NCBI GenBank assembly: GCA_046566095.1
Contig: JBKHXI010000177.1
Span: 1 to 16,091 of the forward strand
Origin: CAMPJU01 sp046566095
Lineage (GTDB): Bacteria; Pseudomonadota; Gammaproteobacteria; Xanthomonadales; Xanthomonadaceae
Direction: 5' to 3'
DNA: 16,091 nucleotides
Shown in pieces: positions 1 through 7,233 of this stretch. The translations under genes were made by a program, and so were the position numbers. Numbering within the stretch: position 1 is the first letter of the stretch; every line of letters starts with the position of its first letter. The notes beneath the pieces are model-generated. The model was not told the DNA's origin and did not search any database. It saw only the letters and a list, made by a program, of their open reading frames with translations.

Positions 1-1382
1 GGCTGCGTGTCCGGCAGGCCGAGGCCCTCGGGGTACTCGGATTCGCTGCGCAGCAGCTGCGCGCGGAAGGTGTGGATGCCCTTCTGCCAGCGCCCGTCGA
101 CCCCGGCCAGGCCGTTGCGGTAGCCCTCGCCCGAGCGCCAGGTGCCGATCGCGCCGAGCGTGGTGTGCTGGTCGACGTCGAACCGGTAGCGCCCGACCAG
201 CACGTCGGCCTCCTGGTCGAGGAAGCGGAAGCCCGAGCCGAGCACGCCCGGCACCAGCAGCTGGGTGACCGCGTCGCGCGCGGCGATCGCGCCCCAGGCC
301 TGGCGGCCGCTGCGTCCGGTGGCGCGCAGGCCGTAGTCGGGATCGGCGATCTGGCGCGTGTACAGCACCTGCAGCGGGGTGTTGAAGTAGTCCGCGCCTT
401 CCAGGAAGAACGGGCGCTTCTCCGGGAAGAACAGCGCGAAGCTGGTGTTGAGGTCGAGCTGGGCCGAGTCCGCCTCGACCTGCGAGAAGTCGGGGTTGAT
501 GGTGGCATTGAGGGTCAGGTTGGGGCTCGGCGCCCAGGCCACGTCCAGGCCCGGCTCGACCTCGGTGCCTTCGCCCTGCCAGGGTTCGCCGGGCGCGGCG
601 CGGCGCTCGGCGTGGACCACGGTCAGGGTCGGCACCACTTCGAGATTGCGGCCCTGGCGCACGCCCTCGAAGCCGTCGAACTTGGGGAAGGCGCACAGCA
701 GGCAGCGGTTGCCGCGTTCGATCCGGAGGCTGGAATATTGGAAGCGGTGCTCGCGCGGCCGGGTGCGGAAGAGGCCGACGGCCCAGCGGCGCGGGCCATC
801 GGTGTCGCGGAAGCGCAGGGTCGCGAACGGGATCCGGATCTCCACGTCGTAGCCGTGCTCGGTGATGCGCGCGGCGCTGGTCCACAGCCCGTCCCAGGAA
901 TCGTCCTCGCGGCCGGTGGCCTCCTCGCGCACCAGGTCGGCCTGCACGCCGAGCGGATTGACGAAGAACTCGTAGGCGCGCCGCTGGTCGTCGAAGGTGT
1001 CGAGCATCACCCCGACGAAGTCGTCGCTGTACAGCGCGTCGCGGTCGCGGAGGAACGCGCGGATCCGTTCGGGCTCCGGGTCCTCGGCGCGGAACGCCAG
1101 CAACAGGGCGTCCTCGGTGTAGGCGATGTAGGCGACGGTGCGCACCGAAGCGGGCAGGTTGTCGCCCGGCTGCACCTCGTAGGCGAGCTCGACGGTGGCC
1201 GCCTGCTGCCAGACCGCGTCGTCCAGACGGCCGTCGACCACCGGCTCGCCGGTCGCGCGCGGCACCTGCAGCGCGGGCTGCGCAGCCTGTGGGGCGGGTT
1301 CCTGGGCGGGCGCGGCCGGCACGGCCGCGGCCAGCAGCAGGAGGGCGGCCGCGCACGCACGCGGGGTCGGACGGATCTTCAT
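1..1382 (-). CDS. DUF5916 / CBM9-like secreted protein (3' end cut off by window)
   Basis: I translated the minus strand from the ATG at 1382-1380; 460 codons are open up to the window edge, so the C-terminus is missing. The protein begins with a Sec signal peptide (basic KIRPTPR, a hydrophobic Ala/Leu core, likely cleavage after APA at residue 26). A carbohydrate-binding family 9-like domain follows at about residues 40-235, recognisable from VDGRLDDAVW (49-58). The start of the DUF5916 region carries its typical NPDFSQVEAD (296-305) and FFPEKRPFFLEG (318-329) motifs. Family members are usually 700 residues or more, and the function is not established. The location is periplasmic or outer-membrane; the C-terminal part may be beta-rich (inference). 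It is divergent from the M1 peptidase gene across 243 nt. No strong Shine-Dalgarno is visible upstream, so the exact start is less certain than the family. Confidence 0.86.
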   Translation of the reverse strand, partial: MKIRPTPRACAAALLLLAAAVPAAPAQEPAPQAAQPALQVPRATGEPVVDGRLDDAVWQQAATVELAYEVQPGDNLPASVRTVAYIAYTEDALLLAFRAEDPEPERIRAFLRDRDALYSDDFVGVMLDTFDDQRRAYEFFVNPLGVQADLVREEATGREDDSWDGLWTSAARITEHGYDVEIRIPFATLRFRDTDGPRRWAVGLFRTRPREHRFQYSSLRIERGNRCLLCAFPKFDGFEGVRQGRNLEVVPTLTVVHAERRAAPGEPWQGEGTEVEPGLDVAWAPSPNLTLNATINPDFSQVEADSAQLDLNTSFALFFPEKRPFFLEGADYFNTPLQVLYTRQIADPDYGLRATGRSGRQAWGAIAARDAVTQLLVPGVLGSGFRFLDQEADVLVGRYRFDVDQHTTLGAIGTWRSGEGYRNGLAGVDGRWQKGIHTFRAQLLRSESEYPEGLGLPDTQ

Positions 1383-1583
1383 GGCGCCAGTCTGCCGGAG
1401 CCCGCTGGCGCGCTGACGTGCCGGAAGTAGGGTGGACGGACGTCGCGGTCGCCGCTAGGCAGGCCGAACAGCAGGCCATGTCCGCCTGCGGGAATGGCCG
1501 CATGTTCCCTGGCGCCGACCGGCCCGTGGTGCCCGCGTGGCCACCGCCTCCCGGCCGGCGACGCCCCGTTCGCGCGGGCCCGG

Positions 1584-1589
1584 TACACT
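1584..1589 (+). promoter_or_regulatory. Candidate -10 element upstream of the M1 peptidase gene
   Basis: TACACT matches the sigma70 -10 consensus at 4 of 6 positions and lies 36 nt before the chosen ATG. No convincing -35 is seen at the right spacing, so this is tentative. The rest of the 1383-1625 divergent gap shows no other clear signal, and I could not place a promoter for the leftward gene. Confidence 0.3.
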
Positions 1590-1625
1590 CCCGGCCCCAG
1601 GATTTCCCATCCGGAGCCCATCCCG

Positions 1626-3680
1626 ATGAAGCCGATGTCCACCCCGACCGCCGTGCCGGCCGCGGCGACCGCCAGCCGCCCGATGCACGGCTCCGGCCGG
1701 CGCGCCGCGACCGACCGCGCCCGCGCGCTGCTGCTGCTGCCGGCCATGGCCGCGCTGCTGCTGGCCGCCTGCGGCCGCGAACCGGCGCGGCCACAGGCCG
1801 CGGCACCCGCGGATGCCCCACAGGAGACCGCCGTGCAGTCCCATCGCGACCAGCATTCCTACGCCGAACCGGACAAGGTCCGGATCGGCGACATCGCCCT
1901 GGACCTTGCGCTCGACTTCGACGCGCGCCAGCTCGCGGGCAGCGCGACCTACACCCTGGAATGGCTCGATCCGCAGGCGACCGAGCTGGTGCTGGACACC
2001 CGCGAACTGAGGATCGAATCGGTCGAGGCCGAGAGCGCCGACGGCCGCTGGCAGCCGCTGCAGTACGCACTGGCCGACCCCGACGCACTGCTCGGCAGCA
2101 AGCTGACGATCGACATGCCCGGCCGCGAGCGGAAGGTGCGCGTGGCCTACCGCACCGCGCCGACCGCCTCGGGCCTGCAGTGGCTGACCCCGGCGATGAC
2201 CGCCGGCGGCCGCACCCCGTACATGTTCAGCCAGTCGCAGCAGATCCACGCCCGCTCCTGGGTGCCGCTGCAGGACACCCCGCGGGTGCGCTTCACCTAC
2301 AGCGCGCGCGTGACCGCGCCGAAGGACGTGATGGTGCTGATGAGCGCCGACAACGACCCGCAGGCGGTGCGCGACGGCGAGTACGAGTTCCGCATGCCGC
2401 AGCCGATCCCGTCCTACCTGCTGGCGATCGCCGCCGGCGACCTGGTGTTCGAGCCGATCGGCGCGCGCAGCGGCGTGTGGTCGGAGCCGGGCATGGTCGA
2501 GGCCGCCGCCGCCGAGTTCGCCGACACCGAGCGCATGATCGAGGTGGCCGAGCAGCTCTACGGCCCCTACCGCTGGGAGCGCTACGACATGCTGGTGCTG
2601 CCGCCGTCGTTCCCCTACGGCGGCATGGAAAACCCGCGCCTGAGCTTCATCACCCCGACCGTGATCGTCGGCGACAAGTCGCTGGTGGCGCTGATCGCGC
2701 ACGAGCTGGCGCACAGCTGGTCCGGCAACCTGGTCACCTTCGCCACCGCCAACGACGCCTGGCTCAACGAGGGCTTCACCTCGTACGTGGAGAACCGGAT
2801 CGTCGAGGCGATCTACGGCAAGGAGCAGGCCGACATGGAGCGGGTGATCGACCGCAACGCGCTGCGCGCCGAGTTCACCGACGCCAACCGCGAGCTGCAG
2901 CGCCTGGCGGTGCGTCCCGAGCACCTGCCCGACCCGGACGACAACCTGACCGGCACCGTCTACCACAAGGGCGCGTGGATGCTGCAGTTCCTGGAGGAAC
3001 GGATCGGCCGCGAGCCGTTCGACGCCTTCCTGCGCGGCTACTTCGACCATTTCGCGTTCCAGTCGATCGACACCCCGACCTTCGTCGACTATGCGAAGCG
3101 CGAGTTGCTGGCGAAGCACCCGGGCAAGGTCACGGAGGCCGAACTGCTGGCCTGGATCGAGCAGCCGGGGATCCCGGAGTTCGCGCCGGAAACCACCTCG
3201 GCGCGGCTGGACGCGGTCGACAACGCCCGCCAGGACTGGCTCGACACCGGCACCCTGCCCGACCAGGCGTTGACCGAGCGCTGGATCACCCAGGAGTGGG
3301 TGCATTTCCTCGAGGGCATGCCCGAGACCCTGCCGCGCGAGCGGATGGCCGCGCTCGACCGCGCCTACGGCTTCACCGGCACCGCCAACGGCGAGATCGC
3401 GCAGCGCTGGTATCCGCTGGCGGTGCGCAGCGGCTACACCGCCGCCAACGACGCGATCGTGGCGTTCCTGCAGGAGATCGGCCGCCGCAAGCTGATCATG
3501 CCGACCTACCAGGCGCTGGTGAAGACGCCCGAAGGCCTGGCGCTGGCGCGCGCGACCTTCGACAAGGCGCGGCCGGGCTACCACCCGATCACCACCGGCT
3601 CGGTGCAGTCGCTGATCGAACAGGCGCAGGCGGAGCTCGCGGACGACGGCGCCGCGGTGGAGGCCGGCGATGCGCGCTAG
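1626..3680 (+). CDS. M1 family zinc aminopeptidase, predicted lipoprotein
   Basis: A 684-residue metallo-aminopeptidase of the M1 family (leukotriene A4 hydrolase/aminopeptidase-like), expected to trim N-terminal residues from peptides in the periplasm. Visible motifs are the exopeptidase signature GGMEN (332-336, Glu335), the zinc site HELAH (His359, Glu360, His363) with third ligand Glu382 exactly 18 residues later in WLNEGF, and the catalytic Tyr446 in TVYHKGAWML. The N-terminus is a long n-region followed by a lipobox LLAAC (Cys49), so membrane anchoring is likely. I chose the ATG at 1626 because GGAG (1613-1616) precedes it by 9 nt. The frame is open further upstream, and Met20 (1683) would give a shorter signal peptide but has no ribosome site. 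The 3' end overlaps the next gene by 11 nt, which implies co-translation. The substrate cannot be read from sequence. Confidence 0.94.
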   Translation: MKPMSTPTAVPAAATASRPMHGSGRRAATDRARALLLLPAMAALLLAACGREPARPQAAAPADAPQETAVQSHRDQHSYAEPDKVRIGDIALDLALDFDARQLAGSATYTLEWLDPQATELVLDTRELRIESVEAESADGRWQPLQYALADPDALLGSKLTIDMPGRERKVRVAYRTAPTASGLQWLTPAMTAGGRTPYMFSQSQQIHARSWVPLQDTPRVRFTYSARVTAPKDVMVLMSADNDPQAVRDGEYEFRMPQPIPSYLLAIAAGDLVFEPIGARSGVWSEPGMVEAAAAEFADTERMIEVAEQLYGPYRWERYDMLVLPPSFPYGGMENPRLSFITPTVIVGDKSLVALIAHELAHSWSGNLVTFATANDAWLNEGFTSYVENRIVEAIYGKEQADMERVIDRNALRAEFTDANRELQRLAVRPEHLPDPDDNLTGTVYHKGAWMLQFLEERIGREPFDAFLRGYFDHFAFQSIDTPTFVDYAKRELLAKHPGKVTEAELLAWIEQPGIPEFAPETTSARLDAVDNARQDWLDTGTLPDQALTERWITQEWVHFLEGMPETLPRERMAALDRAYGFTGTANGEIAQRWYPLAVRSGYTAANDAIVAFLQEIGRRKLIMPTYQALVKTPEGLALARATFDKARPGYHPITTGSVQSLIEQAQAELADDGAAVEAGDAR

Positions 3681-4395
3681 CACCGTACGGACGCTGGCCG
3701 CGCTGGCGCTGTCGGCGGCGCTGGCCTCGGCCTGCGGCGGCGGGCAGGACCCCGCCGAACTCGCGGCGCAGCAGGCGGCCGCGCGCGAGCAGGCCGCCGA
3801 ACAGGCCGCGCGCCAGTTCGAGGCGGCGGTCGCCGAGGGCAACTGGGCCCTGGCCCGCGCCCAGGGCGACGTGCTGCTGGCCGACTATCCCGGCACCGCC
3901 GCGGCCGGACGGATCGCCGCGCAGCACGCCGAGGCCAGGGCGAAGGCGGCGCAGGAGGCCGAGGACTACCGGCTGGCCTCGCTCTGGAGCTACCAGCAGC
4001 TCCAGGTCGAGGGCGGGCAGCAGCGCTCGGCCTCGATCGCCGCGAAGGATCCGGTCGACGTCGACGGCAGCGGCGCCAAGCCGGTGCAGCTGATCTTCCG
4101 CGAGCACCCCGAATGGGGCCGCAGCAGCTACCTGGTGCTCAAGGCCGGCGACTTCGACTGCTACGGCGGCTGCCGGGTGCAGGTGACCATAGACGGCGAG
4201 CCGCGGCGCATGGCCGCCTCGCGGCCGCGCACCGACGACGCGATCGCGATGTTCGTCGAGGACGAGCGCGCGCTGTGGCGTCTGGCCGCGGAGGGGCAGG
4301 TGATCGCGATCGAGTTCCCGGTCGCGGCCGGCGGCACCCGCACCGCGACCTTCGAGGTCGGCGGGCTGGAACCGTCGAAGATGCCCGGCTGGTAG
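3670..4395 (+). CDS. Unknown lipoprotein overlapping the M1 peptidase gene
   Basis: A 241-residue protein that I cannot assign to a named family. The start overlaps the peptidase stop by 11 nt and has a good GGAGG (3659-3663) 6 nt upstream. It has a lipoprotein signal ending in LASAC (Cys22). An Ala/Gln/Glu-rich, probably helical segment (about 27-100) contains NWALARAQGDVLLADYPGT, reminiscent of a TPR-like helical hairpin. A compact C-terminal region (about 115-241) holds the hydrophobic beta-like stretch KPVQLIFREHPEWGRSSYLV, a CYGGC pair (Cys164, Cys168) and VQVTIDG. The two cysteines could form a disulfide in the periplasm (inference). Tight coupling suggests a role alongside the peptidase, such as a partner or envelope accessory factor, but nothing in the sequence proves this. 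Confidence 0.82.
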   Translation: MRASTVRTLAALALSAALASACGGGQDPAELAAQQAAAREQAAEQAARQFEAAVAEGNWALARAQGDVLLADYPGTAAAGRIAAQHAEARAKAAQEAEDYRLASLWSYQQLQVEGGQQRSASIAAKDPVDVDGSGAKPVQLIFREHPEWGRSSYLVLKAGDFDCYGGCRVQVTIDGEPRRMAASRPRTDDAIAMFVEDERALWRLAAEGQVIAIEFPVAAGGTRTATFEVGGLEPSKMPGW

Positions 4396-4446
4396 CGGCC
4401 CGCGGCGGCGGGCGCGGACGGCGCCGCAGACCCCCGCGCGACCGCG

Positions 4447-4463
4447 GCCGGCCATCGGCCGGC
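4447..4463 (+). terminator. GC hairpin between the lipoprotein gene and the EAL gene
   Basis: A perfect 7-bp stem (GCCGGCC / GGCCGGC) with an ATC loop. No run of T follows, so it is not a classic intrinsic terminator. It could stop or slow transcription, or protect the 3' end of the upstream mRNA. In a genome this rich in G and C such palindromes also arise by chance. Confidence 0.3.
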
Positions 4464-4472
4464 AGCCGCTGG

Positions 4473-4478
4473 TATTCT
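4473..4478 (+). promoter_or_regulatory. Candidate -10 element for the EAL gene
   Basis: TATTCT matches the -10 consensus at 4 of 6 positions and lies 32 nt before the first ATG of the EAL gene. It is one of few AT-containing hexamers in this gap. No -35 was recognised. Confidence 0.3.
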
Positions 4479-4510
4479 GCACCGGGGCCTGCACCGGCCG
4501 GCACGACCTG

Positions 4511-5302
4511 ATGCGGGACGCCATGTACCTGGACCGATTCTTCGAGGGAGACGCGAGCGCCGCCGGCTGCATCCGCTGCCGCGATGCCGCCGACCTGGAC
4601 CTGCCGCTGCGCATGGCCTTCCAGCCGATCGTCGACGCCGCCGCGCGCCAGGTGTTCGGCTACGAGGCCCTGGTCCGCGGCCCGGACGGCGAGGGCGCCG
4701 GCTGGGTGCTGGAGCGGGTCGACGATGCCGGCCTCTACACCTTCGACCAGACCTGCCGGGTTCTGGCCATCGACACCGCCGCCCGCCTCGGGCTGGCCGG
4801 GATGCTGTCGATCAACTTCATGCCCAACGCGGTCTACGAACCGGCGGCCTGCATCCGCCTGACCCTGGCGGCCGCGGCCAAGGTCGGCTTCCCGGTCGAG
4901 CGGCTGATGCTGGAGCTGACCGAGAGCGAGCGGATCCGCGACGCCGACCATGCCCTCGGCATCCTCGCCGAATACCGCAAGCGCGGCTTCGTCACCGCGA
5001 TCGACGACTTCGGCGCCGGCTATTCCGGGCTCGCGCTGCTGGCCCAGTGCCAGCCGGACGTGGTCAAGCTCGACATGGGCCTGGTCCGCGGGATCGAGGC
5101 CGCGCCGTCCAAGCGCGCGATCGTGGCGGGCGTACTGTCGACCTGCCGCGAACTCGGCTGCCGGGTGATCGCCGAGGGCGTGGAGACGCGCGCGGAGTAC
5201 GGGCAGCTGCGCACGCTCGGCATCGACCTGTTCCAGGGCTACCTGATCGCGCGTCCGGCCCTGGAGGCCCTGCCGGAACCGGACTGGGCGGCGCTGGACT
5301 GA
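4511..5302 (+). CDS. Stand-alone EAL-domain c-di-GMP phosphodiesterase
   Basis: A 263-residue cytoplasmic protein that is almost entirely one EAL domain (about 32-250), predicted to hydrolyse cyclic di-GMP to pGpG. All residues normally needed for metal binding and catalysis are present: Glu52 of EALVR, Asn102, Glu135 of ELTE, the Asp165-Asp166 pair of DDFGAG, Lys186, Glu222 of EGVET and Gln242 of QGY. It therefore looks active. It has no GGDEF, PAS or membrane segment. The short N-terminal extension has a CxxC pair (Cys20, Cys23) just before the domain, which could sense redox or bind metal (inference). Two in-frame starts, 4511 and 4523, lie close together. Neither has a strong ribosome site, and GGGA sits only 4 nt before the second. 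It is probably transcribed on its own. Confidence 0.93.
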   Translation: MRDAMYLDRFFEGDASAAGCIRCRDAADLDLPLRMAFQPIVDAAARQVFGYEALVRGPDGEGAGWVLERVDDAGLYTFDQTCRVLAIDTAARLGLAGMLSINFMPNAVYEPAACIRLTLAAAAKVGFPVERLMLELTESERIRDADHALGILAEYRKRGFVTAIDDFGAGYSGLALLAQCQPDVVKLDMGLVRGIEAAPSKRAIVAGVLSTCRELGCRVIAEGVETRAEYGQLRTLGIDLFQGYLIARPALEALPEPDWAALD

Positions 5303-5478
5303 ACGGTCCCGAGGCGCCGCGGCCGGCCGTCGTCACGCCGGCTTTCCGTCGCGGGGGTATGTTCGGGCCGCGGCGCGCCGGTGCGGCGCGGCGCGGTCGC
5401 GACGCAGGGAGGCGCGCACCCGGCACACCAGCGGCGCCGCGCCGCAGCGGACGGCGGGCGACGCCAGCGGAGGCGAAC

Positions 5479-5946
5479 ATGCTCTCCCCACGCCTGCACC
5501 ATTTCCTCGACGAGCGCGCCAGCGAATACACCGCGCTCACCCATCCGCGCACCGTCACCGCGCAGCAGACCGCCGAGGCCGCGCACATCGGCAACCGCCA
5601 CTTCGCCAAGACCGTGGTGCTCAAGATCGACGGAGAGCTGGCGATGCTGGTGATGCCGGCCGCCTACCGGGTCGACCTGACCCGCCTGTCGCGCGCGCTC
5701 GGCGGCGCCGCGGTGGAGCTGGCGCGCGAGGACGAATTCGCCGGCGCCTTCGCCGACTGCGAGGTCGGCGCGATGCCGCCGTTCGGCAACCTCTACGGGA
5801 TGCCGGTGTACGTCGATGCGCGCCTGGCCGACGGCCAGGAAATCGCCTTCAACGCCGGTTCGCACACCGACCTGGTGAAGATGCCCTACAGCGAGTTCGA
5901 GCGCCTGGCGCAGCCGCGGCTGCTGTACCTGGCGCACGTGATGTAG
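5479..5946 (+). CDS. YbaK/ProX-type aminoacyl-tRNA deacylase
   Basis: A 155-residue single-domain protein of the YbaK/aminoacyl-tRNA synthetase-associated family, whose members remove wrongly attached amino acids from tRNA in trans. Family marks are the conserved Lys44 in HFAKTVVLKID, the loop GAMPPFG (97-103) and NAGSHTD (125-131), which together line the editing pocket. The size fits a free-standing editing protein. The start at 5479 has GGAGG (5469-5473) at 5 nt; the frame stays open upstream into the EAL gene, but that part is a shadow. The 176-nt gap from the EAL gene is GC-rich with no promoter I would defend. The stop codon lies inside the repeat at 5943-6015. Which aminoacyl-tRNA it edits cannot be told from sequence. 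Confidence 0.92.
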   Translation: MLSPRLHHFLDERASEYTALTHPRTVTAQQTAEAAHIGNRHFAKTVVLKIDGELAMLVMPAAYRVDLTRLSRALGGAAVELAREDEFAGAFADCEVGAMPPFGNLYGMPVYVDARLADGQEIAFNAGSHTDLVKMPYSEFERLAQPRLLYLAHVM

Positions 5947-6015
5947 GAGCGCCCCTTGGGCGCGATTGCCGGGAACCGGATGCACGGTCTCGTCCCGGGC
6001 AAGGCCCGCTCCTCC
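5943..6015. repeat. GTAG-type palindromic repeat pair (REP/BIME-like) between convergent genes
   Basis: The left unit starts with GTAG (5943-5946) and folds into a 6-bp hairpin GCGCCC/GGGCGC (5949-5963). The right unit, in inverted orientation, has a CGGGC/GCCCG hairpin (5996-6008). The outer arms GGAGCG (5946-5951) and CGCTCC (6007-6012) are exact reverse complements. The layout matches REP-family elements described in Stenotrophomonas, Xanthomonas and Pseudomonas, which begin with GTAG, fold into imperfect hairpins and often occur as head-to-head pairs. Sitting between convergent genes, it may also serve as a two-way transcription end. Its GTAG overlaps the TAG stop of the deacylase gene. 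Confidence 0.7.
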
Positions 6016-6031
6016 GGAGAGACCGCGGCGC

Positions 6032-6964
6032 TCAGATCGCGTAGCCGAACTGTTCCTCGAACTGCGCGGCGAACTCGTCGCGGGTGAAGCGCTGGTTCTG
6101 GGTGCCGTGGTGCTCGACCTTGAGCGCGCCCATCAGCGAGGCCATGCGTCCGCAGGTGGGCAGGTCCAGGCCGCGGGCCAGGCCGTGGATCAGGCCGGCG
6201 CGGTAGGCGTCGCCGCAGCCGGTGGGGTCGACCACCTTGCGTTCGCGCGCCGCGGGCACGTGGAGGGTCCGGCCGCCGGCGTGGATCTCCGAGCCGCGCG
6301 GGCCGCGGGTGACGATGTAGGCCTCGACCTTCGAGGCGATGGTCTGCGCGTCCCAGCCGGTGCGGGTCTGCAGCAGGTTGGACTCGTAGTCGTTGACCAC
6401 CACGTAGTCGGCCAGCTCGATGAAGCGGCGGAACTCCCCGCCCTCGAACAGCGGCATCGCCTGGCCGGGATCGAAGATGAAGGGAATGCCGGCGTCCGCG
6501 AACTCGGCCGCGTTCTGCAGCATCGCCTCGCGCCCGTCCGGGGCGACGATGCCGAAATCCACGTCCGGCACGTCGCGCACGTGGTTGCGGTGGCTTTCCA
6601 TCATCGCCCCGGGGTGGAAGGCGGTGATCTGGTTGTTGTCCAGGTCGGTGGTCATGAACGCCTGCGCGGTGAACATGTCCGGCAGCTCGCGCACCCGGTC
6701 CAGGCGGATGCCCAGGCCCTCGAACCATTCGCGGTACGGGCCGAAGTCCTGGCCGACGGTGGCCATCGGGATCGGGTCCTCGCCCAGCAGCTTGAGGTTG
6801 TAGGCGATGTTGCCGGCGCAGCCGCCGAACTCGCGGCGCATCCGCGGCACCAGGAACGACACGTTCAGGATGTGCACCTTGTCCGGCAGGATGTGGTTCT
6901 TGAACTGGTCCTGGAACACCATGATGGTGTCGTAGGCCAGGGAGCCGCAGATCAGGGCAGGCAT
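6032..6964 (-). CDS. PfkB-family kinase (adenosine kinase-like)
   Basis: A 310-residue ribokinase/PfkB-family enzyme that transfers phosphate from ATP to a sugar or nucleoside in the cytoplasm. The N-terminal glycine motif is GGCAGN (47-52), part of the substrate pocket. PfkB signature 2 appears as DPTGCGDAY, with the catalytic base Asp252. The YVVVNDYE segment and the anion-hole glycines are also in place. The long polar stretch after the first strand (FQDQFKNHILPDKVH) and the general layout recall bacterial adenosine kinases, as known in Xanthomonas, but ribokinase-like sugar kinases cannot be excluded. I chose the ATG at 6964 because GAGG lies about 8 nt upstream on this strand and family homology begins there. 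It is divergent from mreB and converges on the deacylase gene. Confidence 0.92.
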   Translation of the reverse strand: MPALICGSLAYDTIMVFQDQFKNHILPDKVHILNVSFLVPRMRREFGGCAGNIAYNLKLLGEDPIPMATVGQDFGPYREWFEGLGIRLDRVRELPDMFTAQAFMTTDLDNNQITAFHPGAMMESHRNHVRDVPDVDFGIVAPDGREAMLQNAAEFADAGIPFIFDPGQAMPLFEGGEFRRFIELADYVVVNDYESNLLQTRTGWDAQTIASKVEAYIVTRGPRGSEIHAGGRTLHVPAARERKVVDPTGCGDAYRAGLIHGLARGLDLPTCGRMASLMGALKVEHHGTQNQRFTRDEFAAQFEEQFGYAI

Positions 6965-7048
6965 GGCGCAGCCTCGGGTCGGCGCGGCCGCCGCGGGCGG
7001 GCGCAGGGAAGTTGGGGATGGGCCGCGGGCAGGCGCGGCGCGGGGCAT

Positions 7049-7054
7049 AGGGTA
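7049..7054 (-). promoter_or_regulatory. Candidate promoter of the PfkB-type kinase gene
   Basis: On the minus strand TACCCT lies about 85 nt before the kinase ATG. A weak TCGCCG (3 of 6 to the -35 consensus) sits 17 nt further upstream. The same GCTACCCT string occurs before mltB, which slightly supports a promoter role. Confidence 0.3.
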
Positions 7055-7163
7055 GCCGCTGGCGCCGGCGCCGGCGAGGCGGACGCCGGCGCGGCCGACC
7101 GGGCCGGGGCCCACCCGGGCACCGGAAGCGTGCGCCAGGCCCGGATCGGTCCGCATCCTTCTG

Positions 7164-7192
7164 TTGCCGGGGGTAGGGGCCGTTGCTAGGCT
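7164..7192 (+). promoter_or_regulatory. Candidate sigma70 promoter of mreB
   Basis: TTGCCG (7164-7169, 4 of 6 to the -35 consensus) and TAGGCT (7187-7192) are separated by exactly 17 nt, and a TG one base before the -10 makes it an extended -10. Transcription would begin near 7199, giving a leader of about 35 nt. The rest of the 269-nt gap between the divergent kinase and mreB genes is GC-rich and includes the palindrome GGCGCCGGCGCC near 7061. Confidence 0.5.
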
Positions 7193-7233
7193 AGCCGACC
7201 GGTTTTTCCCCACCCCGACGGCGCACCCACCCG

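Noticed and set aside
72..1430. 452-codon plus-strand frame at the left end
   Set aside because: Opposite strand carries a signal peptide and DUF5916 motifs; this frame shows no recognisable domain.
1455..3842. 795-codon open frame on the minus strand opposite the M1 peptidase
   Set aside because: Low-complexity shadow; the plus strand has all M1 catalytic motifs.
7059..7130. GC-rich palindromes (GGCGCCGGCGCC and GGGCCC-type) between the kinase gene and mreB as operators
   Set aside because: Simple GC alternation is expected by chance here and no repeated spacing suggests a regulator site.
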